Of a stretch of 64,000 nt of DNA, positions 48,542 through 59,642 are shown one piece after another. The notes beneath the pieces were generated by a model. It did not search any database and was not told where the DNA came from. It saw nothing but the letters and a program-made list of their open reading frames with translations. Both the position numbers and the translations under genes were made by a program. The stretch's first letter is position 1. The number at the start of each line of letters is the position of its first letter. The DNA is from Erysipelotrichaceae bacterium (GTDB lineage: Bacteria; Bacillota_I; Bacilli_A; Erysipelotrichales; Erysipelotrichaceae), in assembly GCA_012513225.1 (NCBI GenBank), contig JAAZCQ010000003.1, positions 1 to 64,000 on the forward strand. Direction: 5' to 3'.

Positions 48542-50095
48542 ATGACTCAAACAAAAAAAGTTGCAAAATCAGCAATAATTATTATGGTTATAGGACTGTT
48601 AATACGACCTTTAGCTTTTTTTAAAGAAATGTTAATTGGTGCAAAATTTGGATTAGGAATGCATACTGACACCTATATCTTAGCAACCTCAACTATAGAA
48701 CTGTTTATCCTACTCTTAAACAAAGCAATTAGTACAACTTTCATTCCAATTCTTCATGAAGTTGAATCAAAAGAAGGCAAAGCAGGAAAGATTAGACATA
48801 CAAATAATTTACTAAATATAATTATCGTATTAGCAACCTTAATAATACTGATTGACTTTATAATTGCACCATGGATTGTTAAAATAACAGCCCCAGGATT
48901 TAATACTGAACCACAGTTTTCACTTGCGGTTTTATTAATAAGAATCGGATTACCTGCAATTATCTTTTCAAGTGTCCAAGGTGTTCTTATAGGCTACTTA
49001 CAAACCGAAGGTCGATTTATTGAAGGAGCCGCTATAGGAATGCCAATGAATATTGTCTTTATTATATTCTTAGTCTTTTTAAGTCAAAAATTTGGGATTA
49101 TTGGTCTTATGGTAACTTCTGTTGTTGCATCTATATTCCAAGTTCTCTATCTTTTGTATGGAACAAAGAAAACAGGATTTAAATATAGTTTCTATTTGAA
49201 CATTCACGATGCTTATATTAAGAAAGTTATTGTTTTAATCCCTCCCGTTATTATCAGTGTTGGTATTTCAGATTTAAATACACTCATTAATAAAGCCATA
49301 GGATCAACTTTAGTAGAAGGTAGTATCTCAGCACTTAATTATGCAGATAAATTAACTAGCCTTGTAAATCATATCTTCATTTCTGCCATAACTACAGTAA
49401 TGTATCCTATATTTGCAAAAGAAGCTGTAAATGAAAACAAAGATGAGCTCAAAAAATCATTAAATCAATCTATAAATATTATCCTACTTATTACAATACC
49501 AGCGACAATCGTATTAATTGTTTTATCACATCCAATTGTTAAAATTGTATATGAGCGTGGAGTGTTTGATTCACTAGCAACATCAATGACTGCTAGTGCA
49601 TTGGTATATTATGCAATACGATTAACAACTATGGCTATCACCATAATTGTTAATAATATTTTCTACTCACTTCAAGATACAAAGACACCACTATATATTG
49701 GTGGTTTATCAGTACTAACAAGCATTATCTTTAGCCTTATATTAATTGGATCAATGAAACACAATGGTTTAGCACTTGCTGCTACAATATCTTCATTTGT
49801 TTCCGCTACGGCTCTACTTTATACACTACATAAAAAAATTGGAAGACTAGGTTTAAATAAAACTTTGATTGTTGGGCTTAAAGCATTATTTGCTACAGGT
49901 ATAATGGGAATAATACTTTTAATTTCTTTTAATTTCTTATTATCAATACTAGGTTCTAGTAGTATAATGTCTATCATTTCACTATTTGGTTCATTACTAA
50001 TAGGTATTATAGTTTATACTATTATTATTTATTTTCTTAAAATTGATGAATTTAAATGGATAATAAATTCATTAAAACAAAAAATCAAAAAATAA
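48542..50095 (+). CDS. murJ: Lipid II flippase MurJ/MviN family
   Basis: Membrane protein of 517 residues with about 14 TM helices; moves the peptidoglycan precursor lipid II outward. The N-terminal FFKEMLIGAKFGLGMHTDTY (about 27-46), with the conserved Arg/Asp positions nearby, and the PLYIGGLSVLTSII-type helix are typical. GGAGGAAG precedes the ATG. It is transcribed away from the EPS operon. A related Wzx-type role for EPS export is less likely because the locus has its own flippase. Confidence 0.85.
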   Translation: MTQTKKVAKSAIIIMVIGLLIRPLAFFKEMLIGAKFGLGMHTDTYILATSTIELFILLLNKAISTTFIPILHEVESKEGKAGKIRHTNNLLNIIIVLATLIILIDFIIAPWIVKITAPGFNTEPQFSLAVLLIRIGLPAIIFSSVQGVLIGYLQTEGRFIEGAAIGMPMNIVFIIFLVFLSQKFGIIGLMVTSVVASIFQVLYLLYGTKKTGFKYSFYLNIHDAYIKKVIVLIPPVIISVGISDLNTLINKAIGSTLVEGSISALNYADKLTSLVNHIFISAITTVMYPIFAKEAVNENKDELKKSLNQSINIILLITIPATIVLIVLSHPIVKIVYERGVFDSLATSMTASALVYYAIRLTTMAITIIVNNIFYSLQDTKTPLYIGGLSVLTSIIFSLILIGSMKHNGLALAATISSFVSATALLYTLHKKIGRLGLNKTLIVGLKALFATGIMGIILLISFNFLLSILGSSSIMSIISLFGSLLIGIIVYTIIIYFLKIDEFKWIINSLKQKIKK

Positions 50096-50109
50096 TAACT
50101 TTTTTATAT

Positions 50110-50634
50110 TAACTTTCTTATATATAAAAGGGGACTTTATATATTTAATAGAAACAGGTGGAGTAAACATTGTACTCTCATCTGACATTTTAATTGAGGA
50201 ATCCTTATCAATTACTCTTGTATAGTCTTTTTTTTTTGTAAAAATAATGCGTCTACCTTCCCCATTTGAGCGTTTAACGCTATTCTTGTTTATAAATCGA
50301 ACTTTTTTAAAAGGCTTGATTTATCAAGATACTATATTGGAAGAATTATTGTTGCATATTTATGATGTCTAAAATCTGTTGTCTAGCTTTCTATTTTAAC
50401 TTTTTTAACATTAAATTCGTTTTTAATCATTTCAGGTAAACCTACATGGATAAGCTTAATCCATCAATAACTGGTATTAGACATGTCTAAACACCATATT
50501 TAATGTATATCTATAATCATCAAAACTCCACGGTGTAAAACTGTCATAATATGGACAAATAAAACCCTCATATTTTAATAAAAATATGAGGGTGCACCAC
50601 AATTTCTACATTTTATTGCGGTTACATCTTTCAT
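50110..50634 (-). pseudogene. Decayed zinc-ribbon protein gene
   Basis: From an ATG at 50634 the frame begins MKDVTAIKCRNCGAPSYFY and stops. Other minus-strand frames continue with GFICPYYDSFTPWSFDDYRY, TLNMVFRHV, then GLPEMIKNEFNVKKVKIES, then KRSNGEGRRIIFTKKKDYTR and VIDKDSSIKMSDESTMFTPP. Joined, they give one protein of about 170 residues with a CxxC...CPYx zinc ribbon. At least three frameshifts or stops break it. The family has no name I can give. Confidence 0.6.
50564..50593 (-). terminator. Terminator hairpin behind the MFS gene
   Basis: A perfect 13-bp stem (ACCCTCATATTTT type, four-base loop) followed on the minus strand by TTTATTT. It lies about 70 bases after the MFS stop codon, inside the zinc-ribbon pseudogene. 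Confidence 0.7.
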
Positions 50635-50664
50635 TAGATTTCTTTTGTCTTATACTAGTCAAAC

Positions 50665-51843
50665 TTAATTAGATTTCTTATTTGAAACTGTAAATAAACT
50701 AATCGCAAATCCTATTATTGTAGTAATTACACCAATAAGTAATGTTTCTTTTACTCCAATATTATCTAATAATACTCCACCTGCTAAAGATGCAAATACA
50801 CCAGCAACAACCGATGCTGTTGTAACTAATGATTGTCCTTTAACTCTATCATTTTCACTTACTATCTCATTAACATAATAAACTGATGCAGGGATAAATA
50901 AAGCATAGGCAAATATTTGTAAAAATTGTGCAACATATAAAACAAGCATATTCTTAGCTAAATAAGTTAAAAGATGTTTTAAAACAAAGAAAAACATTGA
51001 GACTTTAATTATAGTAGAAGATTTGAACTTTGAATTTATTTTCTCAAAAAACATCATTATAGGAAGTTCAACCATTGCTGCAACAAATATTGCATTACCC
51101 ATGTCTCCACTATCTCCACCTATATTATTAATAACTTGAATAAAGAAATTATTTATAAGCATGTGAGTAAAGAAGGCTCCAACTACCCCTATTAAGAAAA
51201 TCATGAATATTTTATATTTAGAGAAAAACTCAAGTAAGCTTACTTCATCTTTTTGTTTTACTTTTTCTTCAACTATTTCATCTTTTGCTTCTTTTACTGT
51301 ATAGCTTTTGATCACAATATATAACAGTACACTAAATATAAGATAAGATAATGGAATTATCGAAGGGTTTAAATGTGCAACTATATTTCCTAATATCATT
51401 GAAGTTACTGCATAAGAAACTGAGCCTAAGCCTCTAGCTAATCCAAAATTAACCTTATAACCATATTTTTCAAACATAAAAGCTAAAGAATTAATAAAAG
51501 GCATTAAAGTTATGGTCAATGCAAGAACAAGTGAAAATAATACTACTAATAATATTTCAGATAATGGAATGACATATAGACTTAAAGATAATATAACTAT
51601 CACTCCTATTAATATTCTTAAAATAAGATTAGTTTTACTTGAAGATGACTTGTCTACTAAAACTGCAACTGCAGGTTGAAGTATAGCCGCAATAATATTA
51701 CTTGCTGCTAGTACTATTCCTATATGAGAATTCATAAATCCTTTTGAAATTAAAAACACTGATGCAAATCCCATCATTGAACTCATAGCACCATAATAAA
51801 AAACAGAACTTAAAATATATTTAATGTTTAAACTCTTATCCAT
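50665..51843 (-). CDS. MFS transporter
   Basis: Twelve-TM major facilitator of 392 residues, resembling the MFS_1-like/LacY-NupG branch. It begins LNIKYILSSVFYYGAMSSMM, has the loop-2/3 segment VLVDKSSSSKTN in place of the canonical GxLaDrxGrr, a charged central loop (about 180-200, KEAKDEIVEEKVKQKDE), and a second half starting FFSKYKIFMIFLIG. AAAGGAGA precedes the ATG. The gene is isolated between the ATP synthase operon and the murJ region. Substrate, probably a sugar or nucleoside, is not predictable. Confidence 0.82.
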   Translation of the reverse strand: MDKSLNIKYILSSVFYYGAMSSMMGFASVFLISKGFMNSHIGIVLAASNIIAAILQPAVAVLVDKSSSSKTNLILRILIGVIVILSLSLYVIPLSEILLVVLFSLVLALTITLMPFINSLAFMFEKYGYKVNFGLARGLGSVSYAVTSMILGNIVAHLNPSIIPLSYLIFSVLLYIVIKSYTVKEAKDEIVEEKVKQKDEVSLLEFFSKYKIFMIFLIGVVGAFFTHMLINNFFIQVINNIGGDSGDMGNAIFVAAMVELPIMMFFEKINSKFKSSTIIKVSMFFFVLKHLLTYLAKNMLVLYVAQFLQIFAYALFIPASVYYVNEIVSENDRVKGQSLVTTASVVAGVFASLAGGVLLDNIGVKETLLIGVITTIIGFAISLFTVSNKKSN

Positions 51844-51925
51844 AGTTTGTCTCCTTTACTTAATTATACTTGATTGTAATGAAATATATATTCTAAAAAT
51901 GTATTTGTTAATAATACATAAAAAA

Positions 51926-51947
51926 AGATGTAACTTTAATTACACCT
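51926..51947 (-). terminator. Terminator of the upp-atp operon
   Basis: Minus strand: eight-base stem AGGTGTAA with TTACATCT (one G-U) and a six-base loop, then seven T. It begins at the stop codon of the DUF1146 gene. Confidence 0.85.
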
Positions 51948-52166
51948 TTACCAAATACTAAGTTGATATATCATCGAAATAATAAATTGAGAAACTAAGT
52001 AAGCTAAACCACTAGATAACATTATATATAATAATTGTGATTGAAATACTTTTCCTTGTTTTATAGATTTTTCAAAATTAAATGCTTGTAATGAATAAAA
52101 AGCTCCAATAAAACAAATAATTTGAATTAAAACTTTCATATAAAACAAAGTTCTATAATCCATCAT
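51948..52166 (-). CDS. DUF1146 (YwzB-like) membrane protein
   Basis: A 72-residue protein with two TM helices (about 10-28 and 44-66) and the family-type middle QAFNFEKSIKQGK. DUF1146 genes often follow atpC in Bacillota, and here the ATG shares one base with the atpC stop (TAATG). The function is unknown; the constant position suggests a link with the ATP synthase or with the wall genes that usually come next. Confidence 0.8.
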   Translation of the reverse strand: MMDYRTLFYMKVLIQIICFIGAFYSLQAFNFEKSIKQGKVFQSQLLYIMLSSGLAYLVSQFIISMIYQLSIW

Positions 52167-52564
52167 TAATATATGCCTCTTTTTACATGAAGTCTATTTA
52201 TAGCCTTCTTTAATGCAAATTCAGCTCTTTTAAGGTCAATACTTTCATCTTTTTCTTTTAGATACTCCATTGCTCTATCACGAGCTTTTATAGCTCTTTC
52301 TTCATCTATTTCACCCTTAGATTCTATAGAGTCAGTAAGAATCTTAGCAACATCATTTTCAAAGTATAGTAGTCCACCAGACACTGCATATTCTTCTCTT
52401 TCACCTTTTTCAACTGAACTAAGTTTACTCACCTCTAAAATGGTCACTAAAGGAACATGACTTGGCAAAATACCTCTTTGTCCATCAATTGTAACAACAT
52501 TTAAAATAGGTGTATCAAATTCTTTATATTTTCCACTTGGTGTTACTATTTCACAATGAATCAT
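52166..52564 (-). CDS. atpC: ATP synthase F1 subunit epsilon
   Basis: Central-stalk subunit that inhibits ATP hydrolysis. The N-terminal beta sandwich has GQRGILPSHVPLVTIL (about 28-43), and a C-terminal helical pair with DEERAIKARDRAMEYL follows. The 132 residues are full length with both helices. It lies one base behind atpD. Confidence 0.96.
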   Translation of the reverse strand: MIHCEIVTPSGKYKEFDTPILNVVTIDGQRGILPSHVPLVTILEVSKLSSVEKGEREEYAVSGGLLYFENDVAKILTDSIESKGEIDEERAIKARDRAMEYLKEKDESIDLKRAEFALKKAINRLHVKRGIY

Positions 52565-52565
52565 T

Positions 52566-53975
<1,410 letters not shown>

Positions 53976-54821
53976 CTACAGAGCATCTGCACCACTTACT
54001 ATCTCAGTAATTTCTTGAGTAATAGCAGCTTGACGAGCTTGATTATATTTCAATAATAATTTTTCACTTAATTCTTCTGCATTATCTGTCGCAGATTCCA
54101 TCGCAAGTCTTCTAGAACCTTGCTCTGCAGTCTTTGTTTGAATCCAAGTACTATATAAAACGTTATGTATCATCATAGGAATTAATTCATCTAAAATTGA
54201 ATTTTCATCAGGCTCAAATAATATCTCAACATTATATGCTCTATACTTTTTTTCACCTAGTTCAATACAAGGTAATAATGTTTCTAATTTTGGCTCAAAA
54301 GTAACTGTATTAACAAATTCAGTATATAATACTTGAATTCCAGATATTTCATTATTTAAATATTTTTCAATACCCAAATTTCCAAATGATTTTAAAGTCT
54401 CATAATCAATATTATCAGAACTAATTTCATTATTTAAAATATTATAACCTCTACTAATTAGCCAACTTCTTTGTTTTCTTCCTATTACAATTATTGGATC
54501 ATCTTTTCTAATAACAGTATCAACAAGCTTCAACATATTAGAGTTATATCCACCACATAAGCCCATATCACTACTAAAGAGAAATGTAAGCTTAGCAGTC
54601 GCACTTTTTTCCTGAAGAAACTTATTTTCACTATGCTTATTACGAGAGATAATTTCATTTACAGTAGATTTCAATATATTTGAATACTCTCTATTTTTCT
54701 CCATATGCATTCTTTGTTTTTGAAGTTTTACTTGCGCTATTAACTGCATAGCTTTAGTAATCTTTTTTGTAGTATTAATTGAGTTTATTCTACTTTTGAG
54801 TTTTTGCTTACTTAAACCCAT
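53976..54821 (-). CDS. atpG: ATP synthase F1 subunit gamma
   Basis: Rotor shaft. The N-terminal helix reads LKSRINSINTTKKITKAMQL, a conserved segment reads SDMGLCGGYN, and the C-terminal helix reads ATDNAEELSEKLLLKYNQAR with the ending AAITQEITEIVSGADAL. The 281 residues are usual. Two bases separate it from atpA. Confidence 0.97.
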   Translation of the reverse strand: MGLSKQKLKSRINSINTTKKITKAMQLIAQVKLQKQRMHMEKNREYSNILKSTVNEIISRNKHSENKFLQEKSATAKLTFLFSSDMGLCGGYNSNMLKLVDTVIRKDDPIIVIGRKQRSWLISRGYNILNNEISSDNIDYETLKSFGNLGIEKYLNNEISGIQVLYTEFVNTVTFEPKLETLLPCIELGEKKYRAYNVEILFEPDENSILDELIPMMIHNVLYSTWIQTKTAEQGSRRLAMESATDNAEELSEKLLLKYNQARQAAITQEITEIVSGADAL

Positions 54822-54823
54822 AA

Positions 54824-56353
54824 TTATTCTCCAAACATAACCTTAAATTCTTCAAGAGAATTCTTCATAATTTCATGAATTTTCTCTTCAACTAAGGTTG
54901 ATACTTCTCCTGTTTTTTCAATTTCGTGAATAATATCTTCATGTTCTTCTTCAAAAGTGTTATGTAATAATACTTCAAAATTTCTAATCTTATCAATATC
55001 AATAGTATCTATATACCCATGTTTTGCAGCAAACAATGATATTACTTGTTTAGCCATAGTCATAGGAGAATATTGTGGTTGTTTTAATAGTTCTGTAACC
55101 CTAGAACCATGATCAATAGCACTCTTTGTAGTAGCATCCAAATCACTACCAAATTGAGCAAAAGACAATAATTCATTATATTGAGCTAGTTCCAATTTTA
55201 AAGAACCAGAAACACTCTTCATCGCTTTTGTTTGTGCAGCACTACCAACTCTACTAACAGACAAACCTGAATCTACAGCTGGTCTAATACCTGCATTAAA
55301 CAATTCGTTTTGTAAAAATATTTGTCCATCAGTAATAGAAATAACATTAGTAGGAATATAAGCACTAATATCACCAGCTTGAGTTTCAATAATTGGAAGT
55401 GCTGTTAAAGATCCACCACCAAGTTCATCATTAAGTTTTGCAGCTCTTTCTAATAATCTAGAATGCAAGTAGAAAACATCACCTGGATAAGCTTCTCTTC
55501 CTGGAGGTCTTCTTAACAATAATGACATTGTTCTATAAGCAACAGCATGCTTACTTAAATCATCATAAATGATTAAAACATCTTTGCCTTGTTCCATCCA
55601 TTCTTCACCTATAGCACAACCAGAATAAGGTGCAATATATTGCAATGGAGCACTTTCAGAAGCAGTAGCAACTACTACAGTTGTATAATCTAAAGCATCA
55701 AACACTTTAAGTTTTTCAACAATTTGAGCTATTGTACTAGCTTTTTGACCAATTGCAACATAGATACAGTAAACATCTTTGCCCTTTTGATTAATAATTG
55801 TATCTATAGCAATTGCAGTTTTACCAGTTTGTCTATCACCAATAATTAATTCACGTTGTCCCTTACCAATAGGAATCATTGAGTCAATAATCTTTAAACC
55901 AGTCATTAAAGGTTGATGTACACTTTTTCTAGTAATAACTCCAGGAGCAACTCTTTCAACAGGCCTACTCTTTGTAGTTTCAATTGGAGCTTTTCCATCA
56001 ATTGCTTGTCCAAGAGCATTAACAACTCTTCCAAGCATTGCATCTCCAACAGGTACTTCTACAATTTTCCCTGTTCTTCTTACAGTGTCTCCTTCTTTAA
56101 TTTCAGCATCATTACCTAAAATAACGGCACCAACATTACTTGATTCAAGGTTTAAAGCCATTCCATATATATCATTTTCAAACAACAATAACTCACCAGC
56201 CATTGCATTATCTAAGCCATATATTAAAGCAATACAATCACCAACAGTAATAACACTACCTATTTCACTTACTTCAAGTTCTTTTTCATAATTTTCAATC
56301 TGAGATTGAATTATCTTACTTATTTCAGCAGGTTTTAAGCCCATACCACTCAC
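54824..56353 (-). CDS. atpA: ATP synthase F1 subunit alpha
   Basis: Non-catalytic nucleotide-binding subunit. P-loop GDRQTGKT (about 170-177), [13 protein letters not shown] and [20 protein letters not shown] are all intact. The 509 residues are normal. Confidence 0.98.
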   Translation of the reverse strand: MSGMGLKPAEISKIIQSQIENYEKELEVSEIGSVITVGDCIALIYGLDNAMAGELLLFENDIYGMALNLESSNVGAVILGNDAEIKEGDTVRRTGKIVEVPVGDAMLGRVVNALGQAIDGKAPIETTKSRPVERVAPGVITRKSVHQPLMTGLKIIDSMIPIGKGQRELIIGDRQTGKTAIAIDTIINQKGKDVYCIYVAIGQKASTIAQIVEKLKVFDALDYTTVVVATASESAPLQYIAPYSGCAIGEEWMEQGKDVLIIYDDLSKHAVAYRTMSLLLRRPPGREAYPGDVFYLHSRLLERAAKLNDELGGGSLTALPIIETQAGDISAYIPTNVISITDGQIFLQNELFNAGIRPAVDSGLSVSRVGSAAQTKAMKSVSGSLKLELAQYNELLSFAQFGSDLDATTKSAIDHGSRVTELLKQPQYSPMTMAKQVISLFAAKHGYIDTIDIDKIRNFEVLLHNTFEEEHEDIIHEIEKTGEVSTLVEEKIHEIMKNSLEEFKVMFGE

Positions 56354-56360
56354 CCTCTTT

Positions 56361-56897
56361 CTATATAGTTACCTTAGATAACATATGTTTCATATTATTT
56401 ATTTTTGTATCAATTGTATTATCTAAGACCTCATCTTTAAGTATTATTCTTACTCCAGCTAAACAAGAAGGATCAATTATTTCCTGTAACTCAACTTTCT
56501 TGTTTATTTTTTTCTCAACCAATTGTTTTATAGAATTAAAATCTTCTTTATTAAGCTTAATTGCACTAGTTACCTTAACTATTTCAATACCTAAATATTC
56601 ATTTGATAACTCTTCAAAAACATCACTTATTTCAGGTAAATACGAAAATCTATCATTATCAACCAATACTTTAAGAAAATACATTAAGTCATTTTCGTAA
56701 TTAAAGATTTTTTCAATGATAGAAATCTTATCTTTCTTTAATACATCAGGATGAGCTATTACCTTACTTAAATCATCATTTTCTAAATATAATTCTTTTA
56801 TATCTTTAAGTTCACTCTTAAAAGATTCAACACTAGAATCTTTAACAGCAATATTGAAAAGAGCTTTTGCATAATTTTTAGCAATTAAGCTTGCCAT
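56361..56897 (-). CDS. atpH: ATP synthase F1 subunit delta
   Basis: Peripheral-stalk cap, 178 residues. It begins [13 protein letters not shown] (about 5-17), the family signature, and ends with the beta region [19 protein letters not shown] and a short helix. It overlaps atpF by 13 bp. Confidence 0.95.
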   Translation of the reverse strand: MASLIAKNYAKALFNIAVKDSSVESFKSELKDIKELYLENDDLSKVIAHPDVLKKDKISIIEKIFNYENDLMYFLKVLVDNDRFSYLPEISDVFEELSNEYLGIEIVKVTSAIKLNKEDFNSIKQLVEKKINKKVELQEIIDPSCLAGVRIILKDEVLDNTIDTKINNMKHMLSKVTI

Positions 56898-57400
56898 TCA
56901 TCATTTCCTGCCTTTTCAATAAAATCTTTTACATATTTACGTTGTGTATCATTATCTAGTTCTTTTTCAACTAATTTTCTAGCCGCTAATAATGCAATAT
57001 TACTCATTTCATCTTTCATCTCAACTAAAGCTTCACGTTTTTCAAACTCTATATCTTCTTGAGCCTTAAGTTTAATTCTTTCAGCACTATTTCTTGCATC
57101 CTTTAAAATTACTTCGGCATTCTTTCTAGCTTCAGCCTCTACTTTATCCATAACAATATTAGCCTGTTCTTGGACATCTTCGATTTTTTGCTTAGCTTCA
57201 TCAAGTAATTGTTTACTCTTAATATCTCTTTCACTTGCTTCATCAAGTTCTGCTTGAATAAGATTTTGTCTTTTATCAAGATACTCTTTTGCATAATTCC
57301 AAAAATATTTCTTAGCCAACATTACCATCAAAAAAGTTGATATAAGAACAAGAGTTACATCTACTAAGTCTAAACGTAAATAATTATCTATATTTATCAT
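56885..57400 (-). CDS. atpF: ATP synthase F0 subunit b
   Basis: Peripheral stalk: one TM helix (about 12-30), then a long charged coiled coil to the end (EYLDKRQNLIQAELDEASER onward). The 171 residues are of usual length. A GGAG-type site precedes the start. Confidence 0.95.
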   Translation of the reverse strand: MINIDNYLRLDLVDVTLVLISTFLMVMLAKKYFWNYAKEYLDKRQNLIQAELDEASERDIKSKQLLDEAKQKIEDVQEQANIVMDKVEAEARKNAEVILKDARNSAERIKLKAQEDIEFEKREALVEMKDEMSNIALLAARKLVEKELDNDTQRKYVKDFIEKAGNDEWQA

Positions 57401-57421
57401 TTGTAACTCCTTTATCTATAC

Positions 57422-57670
<249 letters not shown>

Positions 57671-57695
57671 TTAATATCCTCCTTGAAATTTAAAA

Positions 57696-58385
57696 CTAAA
57701 CGTCACTAGATTGTGACAAGAAAAATGATGCAATTGTGAAAAATATGTACGTCTGCATAAATGCAGAAAACACATCAAAATATAAATGCAAAAACGGTGT
57801 AACAATAAAAGAAATAATACTATATGGCAATAAAGCTTTTATTAGCACATATAATAATCCTGTAATTATTGATCCACCTAACATATTTCCAAATAAACGT
57901 AAGGTAATTGATAAAGGAAAAGCTAAATCCCCAGCAATATTTAACGGAAATAAAAATGGCATTGGCTCAAACATCCCTTTAATTTTACCACCTATACCAT
58001 GCAATTTAATATCTGTAGCATGTATTAAAACAACCATCAGCATACCTAAAGTAGTAGTAACACTTAAATTTGATGTTGGTACTTGTAAGCCTAATAAACC
58101 CATTAGATTTGATAATACTATTGCCAACATTAAAGTACCAAACAATGGAACATGTTTCCAAGTTAATTCTTTTAAATTACCACCAATAACACCAACTGCT
58201 GTTTTCACAAGTATTTCAAATACTAATACTATTCCAGTAGGTGCTTTTGATGGATCTGCTTTTTTTATTTTACTACCAGCGTATATCAAAGTAATTGTAA
58301 TTAAAATACATAGAATTAACCATGTCACAATACTTTGATGAACAAAAAATTTATAATTACCAATTGTAACTACTAATCCCTCCAC
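57696..58385 (-). CDS. atpB: ATP synthase F0 subunit a
   Basis: Stator subunit with about five or six TM helices. The essential Arg is in ITLRLFGNMLGGSI (about 159-172), followed by the final long hydrophobic pair ending FFTIASFFLSQSSDV. The 229 residues are usual. It lies 28 bases before atpE. Confidence 0.96.
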   Translation of the reverse strand: MEGLVVTIGNYKFFVHQSIVTWLILCILITITLIYAGSKIKKADPSKAPTGIVLVFEILVKTAVGVIGGNLKELTWKHVPLFGTLMLAIVLSNLMGLLGLQVPTSNLSVTTTLGMLMVVLIHATDIKLHGIGGKIKGMFEPMPFLFPLNIAGDLAFPLSITLRLFGNMLGGSIITGLLYVLIKALLPYSIISFIVTPFLHLYFDVFSAFMQTYIFFTIASFFLSQSSDV

Positions 58386-58386
58386 T

Positions 58387-58743
58387 TTATCCCCCTTTCT
58401 TTAAAGATAATTGCATAATATAAACAATTACATTAATAATAGAAAAACCTATTATTAACGCAAATACGTTAAAATCATACTTTATTGCAAAGAATATTAT
58501 TATTCCATAAAAAATTAATCTTCCTATATAATTCGCTGTTGACATATAAGACTTTCCTGACTTCAAGATATTATTTGCACCTTGAATTATTGCAAGAAAC
58601 CCTATTAATCTACCAACAGCTCCAAACATTAATCCACCAATTATTTTATAATCATGAAATATAAACCATGATATTAGTGATAAAAGAATTGCAGTTATAA
58701 AACCATATAAAACAATTTTTTTGTATAATTCTTTTTCGCTCAT
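58387..58743 (-). CDS. atpI: ATP synthase subunit I
   Basis: Small assembly-related membrane protein of 118 residues with four predicted TM helices; helps c-ring assembly in other bacteria. Identified by size, topology (helices near 13-30, 33-55, 75-92 and 95-112) and position before atpB. The start overlaps the atpZ stop in an ATGA arrangement. Confidence 0.82.
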   Translation of the reverse strand: MSEKELYKKIVLYGFITAILLSLISWFIFHDYKIIGGLMFGAVGRLIGFLAIIQGANNILKSGKSYMSTANYIGRLIFYGIIIFFAIKYDFNVFALIIGFSIINVIVYIMQLSLKKGG

Positions 58744-58913
58744 TTTTCACCTTTTATTAATATATACAAACTACCAAAAATAACATATATTATCAAGCCA
58801 ATCATTACCCATGGAGTCGTATTTAACTTCTCATCGACAATCTTACCTACTAGTATACCAATAATTAAGCCAGCTACTAATCTACTAATAAATTGTAAAA
58901 CAATCTTATCCAT
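58740..58913 (-). CDS. atpZ: AtpZ/AtpI-type small membrane protein
   Basis: A 57-residue protein, [20 protein letters not shown] then a KIVDEKLNTTPW loop and a second helix, ending LIKGEK. The two-helix shape with a short loop containing a Pro-Trp is typical of AtpZ, which lies first in many atp operons and is linked to ion uptake for the ATP synthase. Its ATG shares one base with the upp stop (TAATG), and its stop overlaps the atpI start. Confidence 0.85.
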   Translation of the reverse strand: MDKIVLQFISRLVAGLIIGILVGKIVDEKLNTTPWVMIGLIIYVIFGSLYILIKGEK

Positions 58914-59533
58914 TACTTAGTACCAAATATTCTATCTCCTGCATCTCCTAAGCCTGGAACAATATAACCTTTTTCATTTAATTTTTCATCCATTGCAGCA
59001 AGATATATTTCTACATCAGGATGAGCATCCATTACAGCCTTTGCTCCTTCTGGTGCACCAACTAAACAAACAAGTTTGATATTAGTTGCACCACGTTGTT
59101 TTATCATTTCTATAGCTGCAACTGCACTACCTCCAGTAGCAAGCATAGGATCTAATACCATACAAACTGCATCAGGTAAATTATTAGGCATTTTCGCAAA
59201 GTATTCATGAGGTAATAAAGTTTCCTCATCTCTATATAATCCAATAAAACCTACTTTAGCAGTAGGAATTAAATCAGTAATACCATTTACTAAACCAAGT
59301 CCTGCTCTTAGAATTGGTACAAGTACAATATCTTTTGATAAAACTTGTGTATCACATGGTCCCATCGGTGTTTCTACAGTAATATTTTTTACAGGCAAAT
59401 CTCTACAAATTTCATATGCCATTAGTCCAGCTATTTCATCAAGATTTTGTCTAAAATCTTTTGTCCCCGTATTCTTATCTCTCATATGGGCTAACTTATG
59501 AGTTATTAAGGGATGATTTAATACATTTAACAT
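58913..59533 (-). CDS. upp: Uracil phosphoribosyltransferase
   Basis: Pyrimidine salvage: uracil plus PRPP gives UMP. It has [20 protein letters not shown] at the N-terminus, the PRPP loop [15 protein letters not shown] (about 122-136) and the uracil-binding end [18 protein letters not shown]. The start is taken at the ATG of MLNVLNHP (59533), 9 bases behind GGAAGGA; an in-frame TTG at 59551 lies on the ribosome site. This gives 206 residues. upp directly before the atp genes is a common Bacillota order. Confidence 0.97.
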   Translation of the reverse strand: MLNVLNHPLITHKLAHMRDKNTGTKDFRQNLDEIAGLMAYEICRDLPVKNITVETPMGPCDTQVLSKDIVLVPILRAGLGLVNGITDLIPTAKVGFIGLYRDEETLLPHEYFAKMPNNLPDAVCMVLDPMLATGGSAVAAIEMIKQRGATNIKLVCLVGAPEGAKAVMDAHPDVEIYLAAMDEKLNEKGYIVPGLGDAGDRIFGTK

Positions 59534-59560
59534 TATTTTTTTTCCTTCCAATCGTTAATA

Positions 59561-59566
59561 ATTATA
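59561..59566 (-). promoter_or_regulatory. Probable -10 box of the upp-atp operon
   Basis: Minus strand TATAAT at 59561-59566, 27 bases before the upp start codon. The -35 region 17 bases upstream (TTTTAC) is poor, so confidence is moderate. Confidence 0.5.
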
Positions 59567-59642
59567 ACATTGTGATAATTAAAGTAAAAGCACACAAAGC
59601 TATAAGTAGTCTTAATATCTAAAAATTTATAAACAATATATT

